Assembly: GCA_963706875.1 (NCBI GenBank)
Contig: CAVPNW010000019.1
Coordinates: 124,001 to 188,000 of the forward strand
Reading direction: 5' to 3'
DNA: 64,000 nt
From: Prado023 sp963706875
GTDB taxonomy: Bacteria; Actinomycetota; Actinomycetes; S36-B12; CAIYMF01
Shown here: one piece after another, positions 41,949 through 50,928 of the stretch
How the letters are laid out: each line of letters starts with the position of its first letter
Numbering within the stretch: position 1 is the stretch's first letter
Notes under the pieces: model-generated
Told to the model about the DNA's origin: nothing
The model's database searches: none
What the model saw: only the letters and a program-made list of their open reading frames with translations
Translations under genes and position numbers: made by a program

Positions 41949-43757
41949 GTGAGCAGCCGGGCACTGGCGATCGGCGGCAGGATCCTGCTGATCCTGCTCA
42001 CTGCGATCGGGTTGCTCTGGCCACTGGCCGGGTCGCTCTTCTCGACCACCGCCGGCGCGGCCGACGATCCGGTGGTCATCACCGAGATGCGCTCGGCGTT
42101 CACCGTCGCCGCCGACGGGCACATGGCGGTCAACGAGCGGATCACCGCGGACTTCCCAGGTGGCCGACACGGGATCTTCCGATACTGGGACGTCTCGGAC
42201 CCGAGCGATCCGGGCGCGCGGCACATCCCGACGATCCGCGAGATCACCGTGGATGGCACCCCGGCCCAGTTCGAGACCTACTGGGAGGACGGCGACCGGT
42301 TCCTGGTCGCGAAGATCGGCGACCCGGATGTGTACCTGACTCCCGGCGAGCACACCTACACGATCACCTACGCGATCGACGGGGTGATCTCAGCGCCCGC
42401 TGCGGGAGCTGCCGGGAGGTCCGTGTCGTCGGAGGGAGAGAACACCGGGGACCCGGGGTCGGTCCTCTACTGGAACGTCGTGGCCCAGGGCTGGGAGATG
42501 GCGATCCAGAAGGCGCGCATTGCGATCTCACTGCCCAGCCCCAGCGGAGCGGTGCAGTGCTCCGCGGGAACGCCGAGTGGGCCCGGACCGTGCGGGATCA
42601 CGGGGGCCGGGACCCGCGACCTTGTCCTCACCGCCCAGGACATCCCGCCCCGGACCGGGATGACCGTGCGCGCCTCCATGGCTGCGCCCGCCCCGGATCG
42701 GCCGGGCCTGCCCTGGTCGGTCCGCTGGGATGCGATCCTCGGACGCTCCGTCCCTTCGCTCATCGCCGTCCTGGCCGCGGCCGCAGGGGCCCTGGTGGCC
42801 GGGGTTGCGTGGGGGCGGGTCGGCCGGGAGGACTCCCCCGGGTTCCCCGTCATGTACGCGCCGCCGGAGGGACTGGGCCCCGTCCAGACCGTCTACATGG
42901 CCAGGGAGTCCCACGGGCCGGCAGCCCTGATCGCGACCGTCCTGTACCTGGCCGATCGCGGGTTCGTGACGCTGGAGAACCCCGCCGCCGACACGTGGCG
43001 GATCATCGGGCGGGCCCAGGACGCGCAGTGGGGCGTGCTCGATCCGGGCGCCCAGGCGGTCGGCCACTCGCTGGGCATCCGGTACCCCGGGGCGACCTTC
43101 GCGGCCGACGGATCGATCGGGGCCGGCAAGACCCTGCGCGAGGCGGGGGCGGCCCTCCCGGCAGCCGTGAACGGCTGGGCGACCAACTCCGGGCTCGTGC
43201 GTGCGGCGCCCAACGAGTACCTCGGGCGGCTGGTGTGGGTGCTGGCCCTCCTCCTGGCCGCCCTGGGCTTCGCCGGGTTCGCCTGGCCGACGATGTGGGG
43301 CCTGCCCTTCGCGGCGTTCGCGATCGGCGGCGTGACGCTCTGGGCCACCGGGGTCGGCCATCGCCGCACGGCCGCCGGACGGATCGTGTGGTCGCAGGCG
43401 GGCGGGTTCGAGCGGCTGCTGTCCACGCCCTCGGCGGAGGACCGGTTCGACTTCGCGGCCCGCAAAGACCTGTTCATCGCCTACGTGCCCTACGCGGTGG
43501 CCTTCGGGGTGGCCGATCGGTGGGCCGAGAAGTACCGTGTGGCCACCCAGTCCGAGCCGCCGATCCCGGCCTGGTACCCCTACTACCTGGGATCGCAGCA
43601 CGTGGACTTCTACTCTGGCTCCCAGTTCGACTCGTTCGACTCTGCGGTGTCCGAGTCGATCTCGGCGTACACCGCCTCGCAGTCGTCCTCCTCCAGCGGG
43701 GGCGGCGGCGGGTTCAGCGGCGGGGGTGGCGGGGGCGGCGGCGGCGGCTCGTGGTGA
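41949..43757 (+). CDS. DUF2207 family membrane protein
   Basis: 602 residues. N-terminal signal or anchor helix (about 10-38), extracellular beta-rich DUF2207 domain (about 40-245; ITEMRSAFTVAADGHMAVNERITADFPGGRHGIFRYW), a transmembrane helix near 270-292, a cytoplasmic part, a pair of helices near 420-460, and a Ser/Gly tail ending in eleven Gly of the last fourteen residues plus SW. This polyglycine end is a family trait. GTG at 41949. Function unknown; nearly always adjacent to LemA, as here, suggesting an envelope complex. Confidence 0.92.
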   Translation: MSSRALAIGGRILLILLTAIGLLWPLAGSLFSTTAGAADDPVVITEMRSAFTVAADGHMAVNERITADFPGGRHGIFRYWDVSDPSDPGARHIPTIREITVDGTPAQFETYWEDGDRFLVAKIGDPDVYLTPGEHTYTITYAIDGVISAPAAGAAGRSVSSEGENTGDPGSVLYWNVVAQGWEMAIQKARIAISLPSPSGAVQCSAGTPSGPGPCGITGAGTRDLVLTAQDIPPRTGMTVRASMAAPAPDRPGLPWSVRWDAILGRSVPSLIAVLAAAAGALVAGVAWGRVGREDSPGFPVMYAPPEGLGPVQTVYMARESHGPAALIATVLYLADRGFVTLENPAADTWRIIGRAQDAQWGVLDPGAQAVGHSLGIRYPGATFAADGSIGAGKTLREAGAALPAAVNGWATNSGLVRAAPNEYLGRLVWVLALLLAALGFAGFAWPTMWGLPFAAFAIGGVTLWATGVGHRRTAAGRIVWSQAGGFERLLSTPSAEDRFDFAARKDLFIAYVPYAVAFGVADRWAEKYRVATQSEPPIPAWYPYYLGSQHVDFYSGSQFDSFDSAVSESISAYTASQSSSSSGGGGGFSGGGGGGGGGGSW

Positions 43758-43791
43758 CCGGTAGCACGATCGATGAGAGGTGGATGTCCTG

Positions 43792-44349
43792 ATGGGTTGG
43801 CTGATCGGCCTGGTGGTGATCCTGGCGCTCGCGGGGATCATGGTCATGGGCTTCAACAAGTTGCGGCGCCTGGACATACGCGCCCAGGAGGCCCTGGGCG
43901 GGATCGACGTGCAGCTGACGCGCCGGGCCGACCTGATCCCCAACCTGGTGGCGACGGTCAAGGGCTACGCCGCGCACGAGAGCGGCGTCCTCGAGGAGGT
44001 GACCGCAGCTCGCGCGGCGGTCACGGCAGCGGCGAAGTCCAGCTCCGTCGCCGACCGGGCCGCTGCTGAGGCGGCACTGGACACATCGCTGGTCAACGTC
44101 CTGGCCGTCGCCGAGGCCTACCCCGACCTCAAGGCGTCCTCGAACTTCGTCGCCCTCCAGCAGGAGCTCGGCGAGACCGAGGACCAGCTGGCGTTCGCCC
44201 GCCAGTACTACAACGACGCGGCCGCCTCGCTGAACACGGCCGTGGCCACGTTCCCGTGGATGCTGTTCTCGGGCATGGCAGCGGTGCACAAGCGGGACTT
44301 CTACGAGGCCCCCGACGCCCACCAGGCGCCGCCGCAGGTGGCGTTCTGA
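43792..44349 (+). CDS. lemA: LemA family protein
   Basis: 185 residues. N-terminal membrane helix (MGWLIGLVVILALAGIMVMGFNKL) and an all-helical domain with RRLDIRAQEALGGIDVQLTRRADLIPNLVATVKGYAAHE and FPWMLFSG, the LemA signature. The ATG at 43792 is chosen because GAGAGGTGG fits as ribosome site; the GTG at 43780 would abut it. 34 bases after the DUF2207 gene, so one operon. Probably inner-leaflet anchored, helical bundle outside; role unknown. Confidence 0.93.
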   Translation: MGWLIGLVVILALAGIMVMGFNKLRRLDIRAQEALGGIDVQLTRRADLIPNLVATVKGYAAHESGVLEEVTAARAAVTAAAKSSSVADRAAAEAALDTSLVNVLAVAEAYPDLKASSNFVALQQELGETEDQLAFARQYYNDAAASLNTAVATFPWMLFSGMAAVHKRDFYEAPDAHQAPPQVAF

Positions 44350-44386
44350 GGCGCACTCAGCCCTCGGCGGCAGCCGCCGCGCCGCC

Positions 44387-45547
44387 TCAGTCCTCGGCAG
44401 TGGTCCCCATGTGGATGTTGAGCAGGAGGCCGATCCCGATCCATGCGGCGAACATCGAGGATCCGCCGTAGGACACGAACGGCAGGGGAACCCCGGTCAC
44501 CGGCATGATCCCAAGGTTCATCCCGACGTTCTCGAAGGCCTGCAACCCGAACCAGAGCACGACGCCGCTGGCAACCAGGCGGCCGAACAGGTCCCGGGCG
44601 CGCAGCGCGATGGTCAGTCCGCGCCAGAGCACCACGGCCAGCAGCCCCAGCAGCACGCACACCCCGAGGAAGCCGAGCTCCTCGCCGGCCACGGAGAACA
44701 CGAAGTCCGTGTGGTTGAAGGGGACGAACCCGCCCTGGGTCTGGCTGCCGTGGCCCAGCCCGCGGCCCAGCAGGCCACCGGCCCCGATCGCGATGCGCGC
44801 CTGCTGGGTGTTGTAGCCGAAGGTCCGCGCACCTTCCTCGGGACGGGTGAACGCCGTGAGCCGGTCGACCTGGTAGTCGTCGACGAGGCCGAGGACGAAC
44901 GCCGCGACCACCGCGGCCACCCCCAGGGCCGCCAGGACCAGGAGGTGCACCAGCCGCACCCCGGCGATCGCGAGCATCCCCACGACGATGGACAGGATCA
45001 CCAGAACCGTGCCCAGGTCGGGCTGCAGCATGATCAGGGCCACAGGAACCGCGGCGATCGCCAGGGCGCGCACGAGGGTGCGCAGGTCCGGGGCATCCGA
45101 CGGGCTGCGGTCGGCCAGCACGAGGGCGACACCCACGATGATCGCGACCTTGGCGAACTCCGAGGGCTGGATCGTGAACCCGGCGGGCAGCCGGATCCAG
45201 GCCTGGGCCCCGTTGATCGTGCTGCCCACCGGCGAGAGCACGAGCACGAGCCCGGCGAGGCTGGCGGCGTACAGGATCGGCGTGTACCGGCGGATGGCCC
45301 GGTGGCCCAGCCGCGAGACCACCCAGCACAGGGCCAGCCCGAGCACCAGGTTCATCAGGTGACGCGACGCGGAGGTCCCCGACCACTGGCCGGCAGCGAC
45401 GAGTCGGGAGGAGGTCGCCGACCAGATCAGGGCGACCCCGAGCAGGCACAGCGAGACCGCGGAGAGCACCAGGACCCAGTCCCACTGGCGCAGCCGGGGC
45501 GGGCTGGTACGGGCACCCATCGGTGGTGCGGCACGCAGGAGGGTCAC
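44387..45547 (-). CDS. rodA: Rod-shape peptidoglycan glycosyltransferase RodA
   Basis: 386 residues, ten hydrophobic helices. SEDS-family polymerase that elongates lateral peptidoglycan with PBP2. Conserved: GAQAWIRLPAGFTIQPSEFAKVAIIV, LQPDLGTVLVI, the catalytic-loop region NHTDFVFSVAGEELGF, and the final GVPLPFVSYGGSS. GTG start overlaps the PBP2 stop (GTGA). Last gene of mreB-mreC-mreD-mrdA-rodA; converges on lemA with 37 bases between. Confidence 0.96.
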   Translation of the reverse strand: MTLLRAAPPMGARTSPPRLRQWDWVLVLSAVSLCLLGVALIWSATSSRLVAAGQWSGTSASRHLMNLVLGLALCWVVSRLGHRAIRRYTPILYAASLAGLVLVLSPVGSTINGAQAWIRLPAGFTIQPSEFAKVAIIVGVALVLADRSPSDAPDLRTLVRALAIAAVPVALIMLQPDLGTVLVILSIVVGMLAIAGVRLVHLLVLAALGVAAVVAAFVLGLVDDYQVDRLTAFTRPEEGARTFGYNTQQARIAIGAGGLLGRGLGHGSQTQGGFVPFNHTDFVFSVAGEELGFLGVCVLLGLLAVVLWRGLTIALRARDLFGRLVASGVVLWFGLQAFENVGMNLGIMPVTGVPLPFVSYGGSSMFAAWIGIGLLLNIHMGTTAED

Positions 45548-47661
45548 GGCGATCCTGCTCCCTGCGCCGGAGCCACGGGCACCCCGTCGGCGCCCATCGT
45601 CGGCAGCCCGTCGGCCACATCCCCGCCGACGAGCACACTGCGGGCGGGGTCCGCGGAGCCGTCGCGCACACCGAACAGCGCCTCGTAGATCCCCTTCACG
45701 CTGGCACCCGACGTTCCCGCGCCGGTGCCGCCCTGGGACACCATGATCACCACTGCGTACCGGGGGTCGTCGGCCGGCGCGAACGACGCGAACCACGAGG
45801 TCGCCTGCTGCCCGAACACCTCACCCGTGCCGGTCTTGCCGGCAAGCGGGACCTCGTCGAGAGGGAAGCCCTCGAAGGGGCGTCGGGCGGTGCCATCGTC
45901 GATCACGCCGCGCAGCGCCCGGCGCAGGAAGGCCAGGTCCTCGGCGGGCACCCCCACGCGCCCGACCCGCTCCGGGGCGAACTCCTCGGCCACCGTCCCG
46001 TCGGCGTTGAGCAGGGCACGGGCCACCTGGGGCCGGTACACCGTGCCCCCGTTGGCGATCGCCGCGTACGCGGTGGCGACCTGCAGGACCGTGGCCGCGG
46101 TGTCACCCTGGCCGATCGAGGCGTTGAGGGCGTCCCCGACCCGCCAGAGCATGCCCTCCGTGCAGTTCTCCTTCGCCAGGCGCGTGAGGTAGCGGGCGCG
46201 CTCGGCATCCTGCACCTCCGGGTACCCGTCCTTGGCCCGGGCGCACCACTCGTCGCGGCGCTGCTCCCACTGGGCGGCCTTGGCCTCGCGGGAGGCGACC
46301 CGGCCCGCCGTCTCGCCGGGCAGGTCGATCCCGGTGGGACGACCGAATCCGAAGTCTGACGCTGTCGTCGCGATCAGGTCCGCCGGGTCCTCAACCGGCT
46401 TCGAGCCGCCGTCCGCGCGCCACTGCTCGTGGGCCAGGCGGTAGAAGACCGTGTCGCAGGAGACCTCCAGGGCGCGGGCCAGGGAGATCGGGCCATACGC
46501 CTGCGAGCGGTAGTTCCTGAAGGCCCGTCCGCCCACGGAGTAGCTGCTGGGGCAGTCGTAGGCGGCGGTCATCGAGTAGCCGGCGTCGAGTGCCGCTGCC
46601 GCGCTCACCACCTTGAAGGTCGATGCGGGGGCGAGCGCGGTCTGCACGGCCCGGTTGAGCAGCGGCTGCCCGGCCGCCGGATCGATCAGGGCGTCGTAGT
46701 CGGCGGCGGCGATCCCGCCGGTCCAGATGTTGGCGTCGAAGTCCGGCGCGGAGGCCAGCGCCAGGACGGCGCCGGTGCGCACGTCGAGCACGACCGCCGC
46801 CCCGCCGTCGGCCTGGTAGAGCTCACCTGTGAGTCGCTCGGTGCGGCCGCGGGCGCGCGTGATCGCCGCCTGGAGCTGCTCCTCCACGACCGCCTGCAGC
46901 TCGGCGTCGATGTTGGTGACCAGGGTCCTGCCCGGCACCGCCGGGACCTCGACGCCTGCCGACGCACGGTGCCCCGCGCTGTCGACCGTCACGCGCTCGA
47001 GCCCAGGCTGGCCACGCAGGGCCTCGTCGTGGACCAGCTCGAGCCCGGCCTGGCCGCGCGCCGGCGCGCCCTCGAGCTCGGGGTCCGCGGCGACATCGTC
47101 GGCGGTGACCGCACCCACGTGGCCGAGCGTGTGGGCCGCCAGGGTCCGGCCCGGGTACTGGCGCACAGGCACCCGGTCGATCGCCACCGCCGGGAAGCCC
47201 GTCGGGTCGGCCATGACCTGCCCGGCCGCATCGATCCCCACGTCCCGGGCCACCACCGGATCGGCCCCCGGTGCACCGTTCCAGCAGTTGGGCTGCTTCT
47301 GGGCGCCGGGCGTGCCGCAGTTCTGCAGGCGGGCGGCGAGGAGGTCGTCGTCGAGGTCGAGCAGGTCCGCGAGGCGATCCAGCACGGCTGCGCCGTCGTC
47401 GTCGAGGCGGCGCAGCTCGCGGCGGTCGACCGACACGTCGAGGCTGATCCGGTTGGCGGCCAGGGGCCGGCCCTGCTGGTCGAGGACCATGCCCCGCGCC
47501 GCCGGGATCACCAGCTCGCGGACGCGGTTGTCCTCGGCCGCGGCACGGGCCTCATCAGCGGCCACGACCTGCAGGCTGAACGCCCGGGCGGCCAGCGTGC
47601 CGACCAGGGACATCACCAGGACCGCCAGGATCAGCAGGCGAGCATGCACGCGGTCGGTCAT
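45544..47661 (-). CDS. mrdA: Penicillin-binding protein 2 (peptidoglycan transpeptidase)
   Basis: 705 residues. Class B PBP of the elongasome. N-terminal anchor helix (about 8-28), PBP dimer/pedestal domain, then transpeptidase with SxxK in PASTFKVVSAA, SxN-type SCDTVF and KTGTGEVFGQQATSWF. Catalytic Ser of STFK is intact. Two Cys pairs (NCGTPG / NCWNG, and WCARAK / NCTEGM) are extra to E. coli PBP2 and may form disulfides outside the cell. Start ATG at 47661 overlaps the mreD stop (ATGA). Confidence 0.96.
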   Translation of the reverse strand: MTDRVHARLLILAVLVMSLVGTLAARAFSLQVVAADEARAAAEDNRVRELVIPAARGMVLDQQGRPLAANRISLDVSVDRRELRRLDDDGAAVLDRLADLLDLDDDLLAARLQNCGTPGAQKQPNCWNGAPGADPVVARDVGIDAAGQVMADPTGFPAVAIDRVPVRQYPGRTLAAHTLGHVGAVTADDVAADPELEGAPARGQAGLELVHDEALRGQPGLERVTVDSAGHRASAGVEVPAVPGRTLVTNIDAELQAVVEEQLQAAITRARGRTERLTGELYQADGGAAVVLDVRTGAVLALASAPDFDANIWTGGIAAADYDALIDPAAGQPLLNRAVQTALAPASTFKVVSAAAALDAGYSMTAAYDCPSSYSVGGRAFRNYRSQAYGPISLARALEVSCDTVFYRLAHEQWRADGGSKPVEDPADLIATTASDFGFGRPTGIDLPGETAGRVASREAKAAQWEQRRDEWCARAKDGYPEVQDAERARYLTRLAKENCTEGMLWRVGDALNASIGQGDTAATVLQVATAYAAIANGGTVYRPQVARALLNADGTVAEEFAPERVGRVGVPAEDLAFLRRALRGVIDDGTARRPFEGFPLDEVPLAGKTGTGEVFGQQATSWFASFAPADDPRYAVVIMVSQGGTGAGTSGASVKGIYEALFGVRDGSADPARSVLVGGDVADGLPTMGADGVPVAPAQGAGSP

Positions 47662-48224
47662 TGTGCGCCCCCTCCCCCGGTGGCGACCGGGCCCGCGCCC
47701 GACGCGATCCGGACACGGGATGGCGGCGCAGGCCGGGTCGAGCGGGTCACGATCAGCAGGGCGAGGGGTGCCAGGACGAGCGCCCAAGCCGCGCTGGCGA
47801 CAGCGGCACCGAGGGTCGAGGCGTCAACCGACGACCCGGCGAACCAGACCACCGCGGCACGCGCCAGCACCACCGCGCCAGCCCCGATGGCGATCAGGAG
47901 CATGGCGGCGAACGGCCCCGGCCGGTAGGTCTCGGCGACCCGGCCCAGCACCGCACCGGCCACGGCCAGCACCAGCATCCAGCCGCCCAGGGGGCCCGAC
48001 GCCGGGGGGATGAGGTCCAGCACCAGCCCCACCCCGGCGCCCGCCAGGCCCCCGGTGAGCGGCCCCCGCGCCACGGCGACGGCCAGCACGGCGACCACGA
48101 CGAGGTCGGGGACCGCCCACGGGGTCGGGAGGAAGGCCACGAGCGTGACCTGCACGACAGCCAGGATCACCAGGACCACGGCCAGCATGGCCAGGGCACC
48201 GCGCGACCACGAGGGGGCGCTCAC
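47658..48224 (-). CDS. mreD: Rod shape-determining protein MreD
   Basis: 188 residues, five or six hydrophobic helices with the AVPDLVVVAVLAVAVARGPLTGGLAGAGVGLVLDLIPP region typical of MreD. Membrane partner of MreC in the elongasome. GTG start overlaps the mreC stop (GTGA) and its own stop overlaps mrdA. Confidence 0.93.
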   Translation of the reverse strand: MSAPSWSRGALAMLAVVLVILAVVQVTLVAFLPTPWAVPDLVVVAVLAVAVARGPLTGGLAGAGVGLVLDLIPPASGPLGGWMLVLAVAGAVLGRVAETYRPGPFAAMLLIAIGAGAVVLARAAVVWFAGSSVDASTLGAAVASAAWALVLAPLALLIVTRSTRPAPPSRVRIASGAGPVATGGGGAQ

Positions 48225-49039
48225 GATCGGCCGTCAGGCTGGGCATCGGGGACGAGCACGGCGACCCGGTCCAGGGTGGAGTCGTCGACTGCGGGGGTGA
48301 CCTCCGCGGCCCTTGTCAGGGCGGCCGAGGACCCGGTCACCGACGCGATCGTGCCGAGCGGGAGGTCGGCGGGGAGGTCGCCGCCCGGCGTCCCCAGCGT
48401 CACGATGAGGTCCCCCGGCGCCATCCGCCCGAGCGGGTCGAGCAGCTCGAACCGCCCCGCGCTGCCGGTCCCGCGGAACACCCCCACCTCGCCGGAGGAG
48501 GCCACCCGCGCCGCGATCTCCGTGGCGGGGTCGACGACCAGGCGCACCGTCGCGACCTGGGGCGCGACCGAGTCGACGATGCCGGCCAGGCCCCCGACAC
48601 CGATCACGGCCAGGCCCGCACGGACGTCGTCGCCGGAGCCCGCGGAGATGGCCGCCGAGCGCGTGGGGTCCTGTGCGGCGGAGACCGAGACCACGCGCCC
48701 GGGCACCGGGGTGAAGCCCACCGAGGGCGCCAACGCGGCCAACGCCCGGGTGTCCGCCTCCGAGAGGGTGCCCGCCGCCGCGGCCCCCGCCGCCGCGCGC
48801 GCCTGCGCCAGCTGATCCTCGAGCTCGGCGATCCGGGCCTGTTCATCCGCCGAGCCACCCAGCCGCTCGCCGGCCTGGGTGCGCACCCAGGCCAGGGCAC
48901 GCTCAGGTGGACCCGCAACCGCGCCGGCAACCCCGCGCAGGGCCTGGGTCGGACCCGAACCGCGCACGTCGATCAGCAGGAGCAGGACGGCGACGGCCAC
49001 CGCGGCCCCCACGAGCACCCGCGTGCTGCGCCAGGCCAT
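48221..49039 (-). CDS. mreC: Rod shape-determining protein MreC
   Basis: 272 residues. Short cytoplasmic start, one transmembrane helix (about 8-24), an Ala/Glu-rich coiled coil (about 60-95; ADEQARIAELEDQLAQARAAAG) and the double beta-barrel domain with VSVSAAQDPTRSAAISAGSGDDVRAGLAVIG. Scaffolds PBP2 in the periplasm-like space. ATG at 49039 shares its A with the mreB stop. Confidence 0.94.
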   Translation of the reverse strand: MAWRSTRVLVGAAVAVAVLLLLIDVRGSGPTQALRGVAGAVAGPPERALAWVRTQAGERLGGSADEQARIAELEDQLAQARAAAGAAAAGTLSEADTRALAALAPSVGFTPVPGRVVSVSAAQDPTRSAAISAGSGDDVRAGLAVIGVGGLAGIVDSVAPQVATVRLVVDPATEIAARVASSGEVGVFRGTGSAGRFELLDPLGRMAPGDLIVTLGTPGGDLPADLPLGTIASVTGSSAALTRAAEVTPAVDDSTLDRVAVLVPDAQPDGRS

Positions 49040-50076
49040 CAGTGCCGCGGCTCCGCGATCAGGACACGCGACAGCGCGTCGAACGACTCGACCGCGCGGC
49101 CGGCGCCGAGCACGACGGCGTGAATCGGGTTCTCGGCGACCACCACCGGCATCCCGGTCTCGCTGGCCAGTCGCCGGTCCATCCCGGCGAGCAGCGCACC
49201 CCCACCGGTGAGCACGATCCCGCGTGCCAGGACATCGCCCGAGAGCTCAGGCGGGGTGCGGTCGAGGGTCGATGCCACGGCGTCGACGATCGCCTGCACC
49301 GGCTCGTCGAGGGCCCAGCGGATCTCCTCCGCCGTGACGTCGACCGTGCGCGGCAGGCCGGTCACCAGGTCGCGGCCGCGCAGCGCGGAGCCCGGTTCGT
49401 CGGCCGACGGGAACGCCGAGCCGATCGCGATCTTCACGTCCTCGGCGGTGCGCTCCCCGATCAGCAGGGAGTACTCCTTCTTCGCGTAGTTGGTGATCGC
49501 CTCATCGAGGCGGTCGCCGCCGACGCGCACCGACATCGAGGTCACGGTGCCACCGAGCGCCAGCACCGCGACCTCGGTGGTGCCGCCCCCGATGTCCACG
49601 ACCATCGAGCCGGTCGCCTCGTGCACCGGCAGCCCGGCGCCGATCGCGGCGGCCATCGGCTCCTCCATCAGATGCACCTCGCGGGCCCCGGCGGCGTAGC
49701 AGGCGTCGCGGACGGCCCGGCGCTCCACCCCGGTGATCCCGCTCGGGACGGCCACCACGATCCGGGGCCGGGACCAGAAGCTGCGCTTGTGGACCCGCCC
49801 GACGAAGTAGCGCAGCATCCGCTCGGCGTTGTCGAAGTCGGCGATGACCCCATCGCGCAGGGGGCGGACGGTGACGATGTGCTCAGGTGTGCGGCCGAGC
49901 ATGGCCTTGGCGTCGTTGCCCACCCCGACCAGTGCACCCGTGTCGGCGGACACCGCGACGATCGAGGGCTCGGCCAGGGCGATCCCCGCGCCGCGAACGT
50001 AGACCAGTGTCGTGGCCGTGCCCAGGTCGATCGCGAGGTCGCGCCCGGCGAACAGATGCCGGTTGGTGTCAGCCAC
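49039..50076 (-). CDS. mreB: Rod shape-determining protein MreB (bacterial actin)
   Basis: 345 residues. Actin-fold ATPase directing lateral wall synthesis. Phosphate-1 DLAIDLGTATTLVYVRG, the VVAVPSGITGVERRA stretch, phosphate-2 MVVDIGGGTTEVAVLALGG and adenosine motif GIVLTGGGALLAGMD are intact. The GTG at 50076 has GAGGGG eight bases upstream; the GTG at 50085 abuts that site and is less likely. In mycelial actinobacteria MreB acts in spore walls; in others in rod growth. A 43-bp repeat lies upstream. Confidence 0.97.
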   Translation of the reverse strand: MADTNRHLFAGRDLAIDLGTATTLVYVRGAGIALAEPSIVAVSADTGALVGVGNDAKAMLGRTPEHIVTVRPLRDGVIADFDNAERMLRYFVGRVHKRSFWSRPRIVVAVPSGITGVERRAVRDACYAAGAREVHLMEEPMAAAIGAGLPVHEATGSMVVDIGGGTTEVAVLALGGTVTSMSVRVGGDRLDEAITNYAKKEYSLLIGERTAEDVKIAIGSAFPSADEPGSALRGRDLVTGLPRTVDVTAEEIRWALDEPVQAIVDAVASTLDRTPPELSGDVLARGIVLTGGGALLAGMDRRLASETGMPVVVAENPIHAVVLGAGRAVESFDALSRVLIAEPRH

Positions 50077-50125
50077 CGCGCTCACCCCTCGGATCGTTCG
50101 GTCGGTGCGTGGGTCAGGGTCATCG

Positions 50126-50168
50126 GTGTGAACGGTTCCGACGATCGGATGGTCGATTCCGTTCACAC
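50126..50168. repeat. 43-bp palindrome, family II copy 2
   Basis: Outer arms gtgtgaacgg (50126-50135) and ccgttcacac (50159-50168). 37 of 43 bases match the copy at 20992-21034; the right 20 bases are identical. Nine bases after the ndk stop, the same placement relative to the upstream gene as the leuS copy (11 bases). Confidence 0.85.
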
Positions 50169-50176
50169 GGTTGCGA

Positions 50177-50587
50177 TCAGGCGAGGCCGGGGAAGAACAG
50201 CGCCACCTCGCGGGCAGCGGACTCCGGGGAGTCGGAGCCGTGGGTGACGTTCTCCTGCATCACCGTGGCGAGGTCGCCGCGGATCGTGCCCGGGGCGGCG
50301 GTCACGGGGTTGGTGGCGCCCATCATCGCCCGCCACTGCACGATCGCATCCGGGCCCTCGACCACCGCGGCAACCAGGGGGCCCGACGTGATGAAGTCCA
50401 CGAGGTCGGCGAAGAAGGGCTTGGCGGCGTGCTCGGCGTAGTGCGCCTCGGCGGTTGCCCGATCCAGGCTCCGCAGCTCAAGGGCGACGATCTGCAGACC
50501 CTTGCGCTCGATGCGCGACAGGACCTCGCCGATCAGGTTGCGTGCCACGCCGTCGGGCTTGATCAGGACCAGGGTCCGCTCAGTCAT
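50177..50587 (-). CDS. ndk: Nucleoside diphosphate kinase
   Basis: 136 residues. Balances NTP pools through a phospho-His. RTLVLIKPDGVAR at the start; the catalytic His lies in NVTHGSDSPESA, with the usual MMGATNP and GTIRGD. ATG at 50587. Order folC-DUF4233-ndk is the common actinobacterial order. Confidence 0.97.
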   Translation of the reverse strand: MTERTLVLIKPDGVARNLIGEVLSRIERKGLQIVALELRSLDRATAEAHYAEHAAKPFFADLVDFITSGPLVAAVVEGPDAIVQWRAMMGATNPVTAAPGTIRGDLATVMQENVTHGSDSPESAAREVALFFPGLA

Positions 50588-50901
50588 GCGTGCCTCCTGC
50601 GCAGGCGGGCGGAGCCTCCGCCCTCAAGGCGGCCAAGCCTACCTGCCGCCCAAGGGTGCCCCCGACCCCCGCCACCACCCCGAACGCCGCCCGCACGTCA
50701 CCCGAACACCTCTCCCGATTCGTCGCCCTTCCCGCGGCTCGACCCCGGATTCGTCCGTCCTTCCGAGCGGCCATCGTCCGAATGGCGGACGAATCGAGAC
50801 CTGGCAGGACCGCGGACGGGAGGGTGGGCGTGGACAGGGGGGCGGGCCACCGCCGGGCACCGCGGGGGGCTCCTTCAGTTCGTGGGTTGGGCGGATTCGG
50901 C
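50588..50901. other. Spacer between DUF4233 gene and ndk
   Basis: 314 bases, no gene. Contains gattcgtc at 50717 and 50748 (direct) and gacgaatc at 50788 (inverted), with a perfect 10-bp stem gattcgtccg/cggacgaatc (50748-50757, 50786-50795), and one half of a 27-bp tandem duplication at 50882-50901. The ndk promoter is expected here but is not evident. Confidence 0.6.
50748..50795. repeat. Inverted repeat with an extra direct arm upstream of ndk
   Basis: Perfect 10-bp arms gattcgtccg (50748-50757) and cggacgaatc (50786-50795); an additional direct copy of the arm starts at 50717, 31 bases upstream. Resembles the other multi-arm intergenic palindromes. Confidence 0.65.
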
Positions 50902-50928
50902 TCAGCCAGTGGGTTGGGCGGATTCGGC
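50882..50928. repeat. 27-bp tandem duplication covering the DUF4233 stop
   Basis: gtgggttgggcggattcggc occurs at 50882-50901 and 50909-50928, period 27. On the minus strand the upstream unit encodes AESAQPTG then TGA; the downstream unit, in the same frame, would encode AESAQPTN then TGA. The duplication therefore copied the last codons and the stop. Confidence 0.85.
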
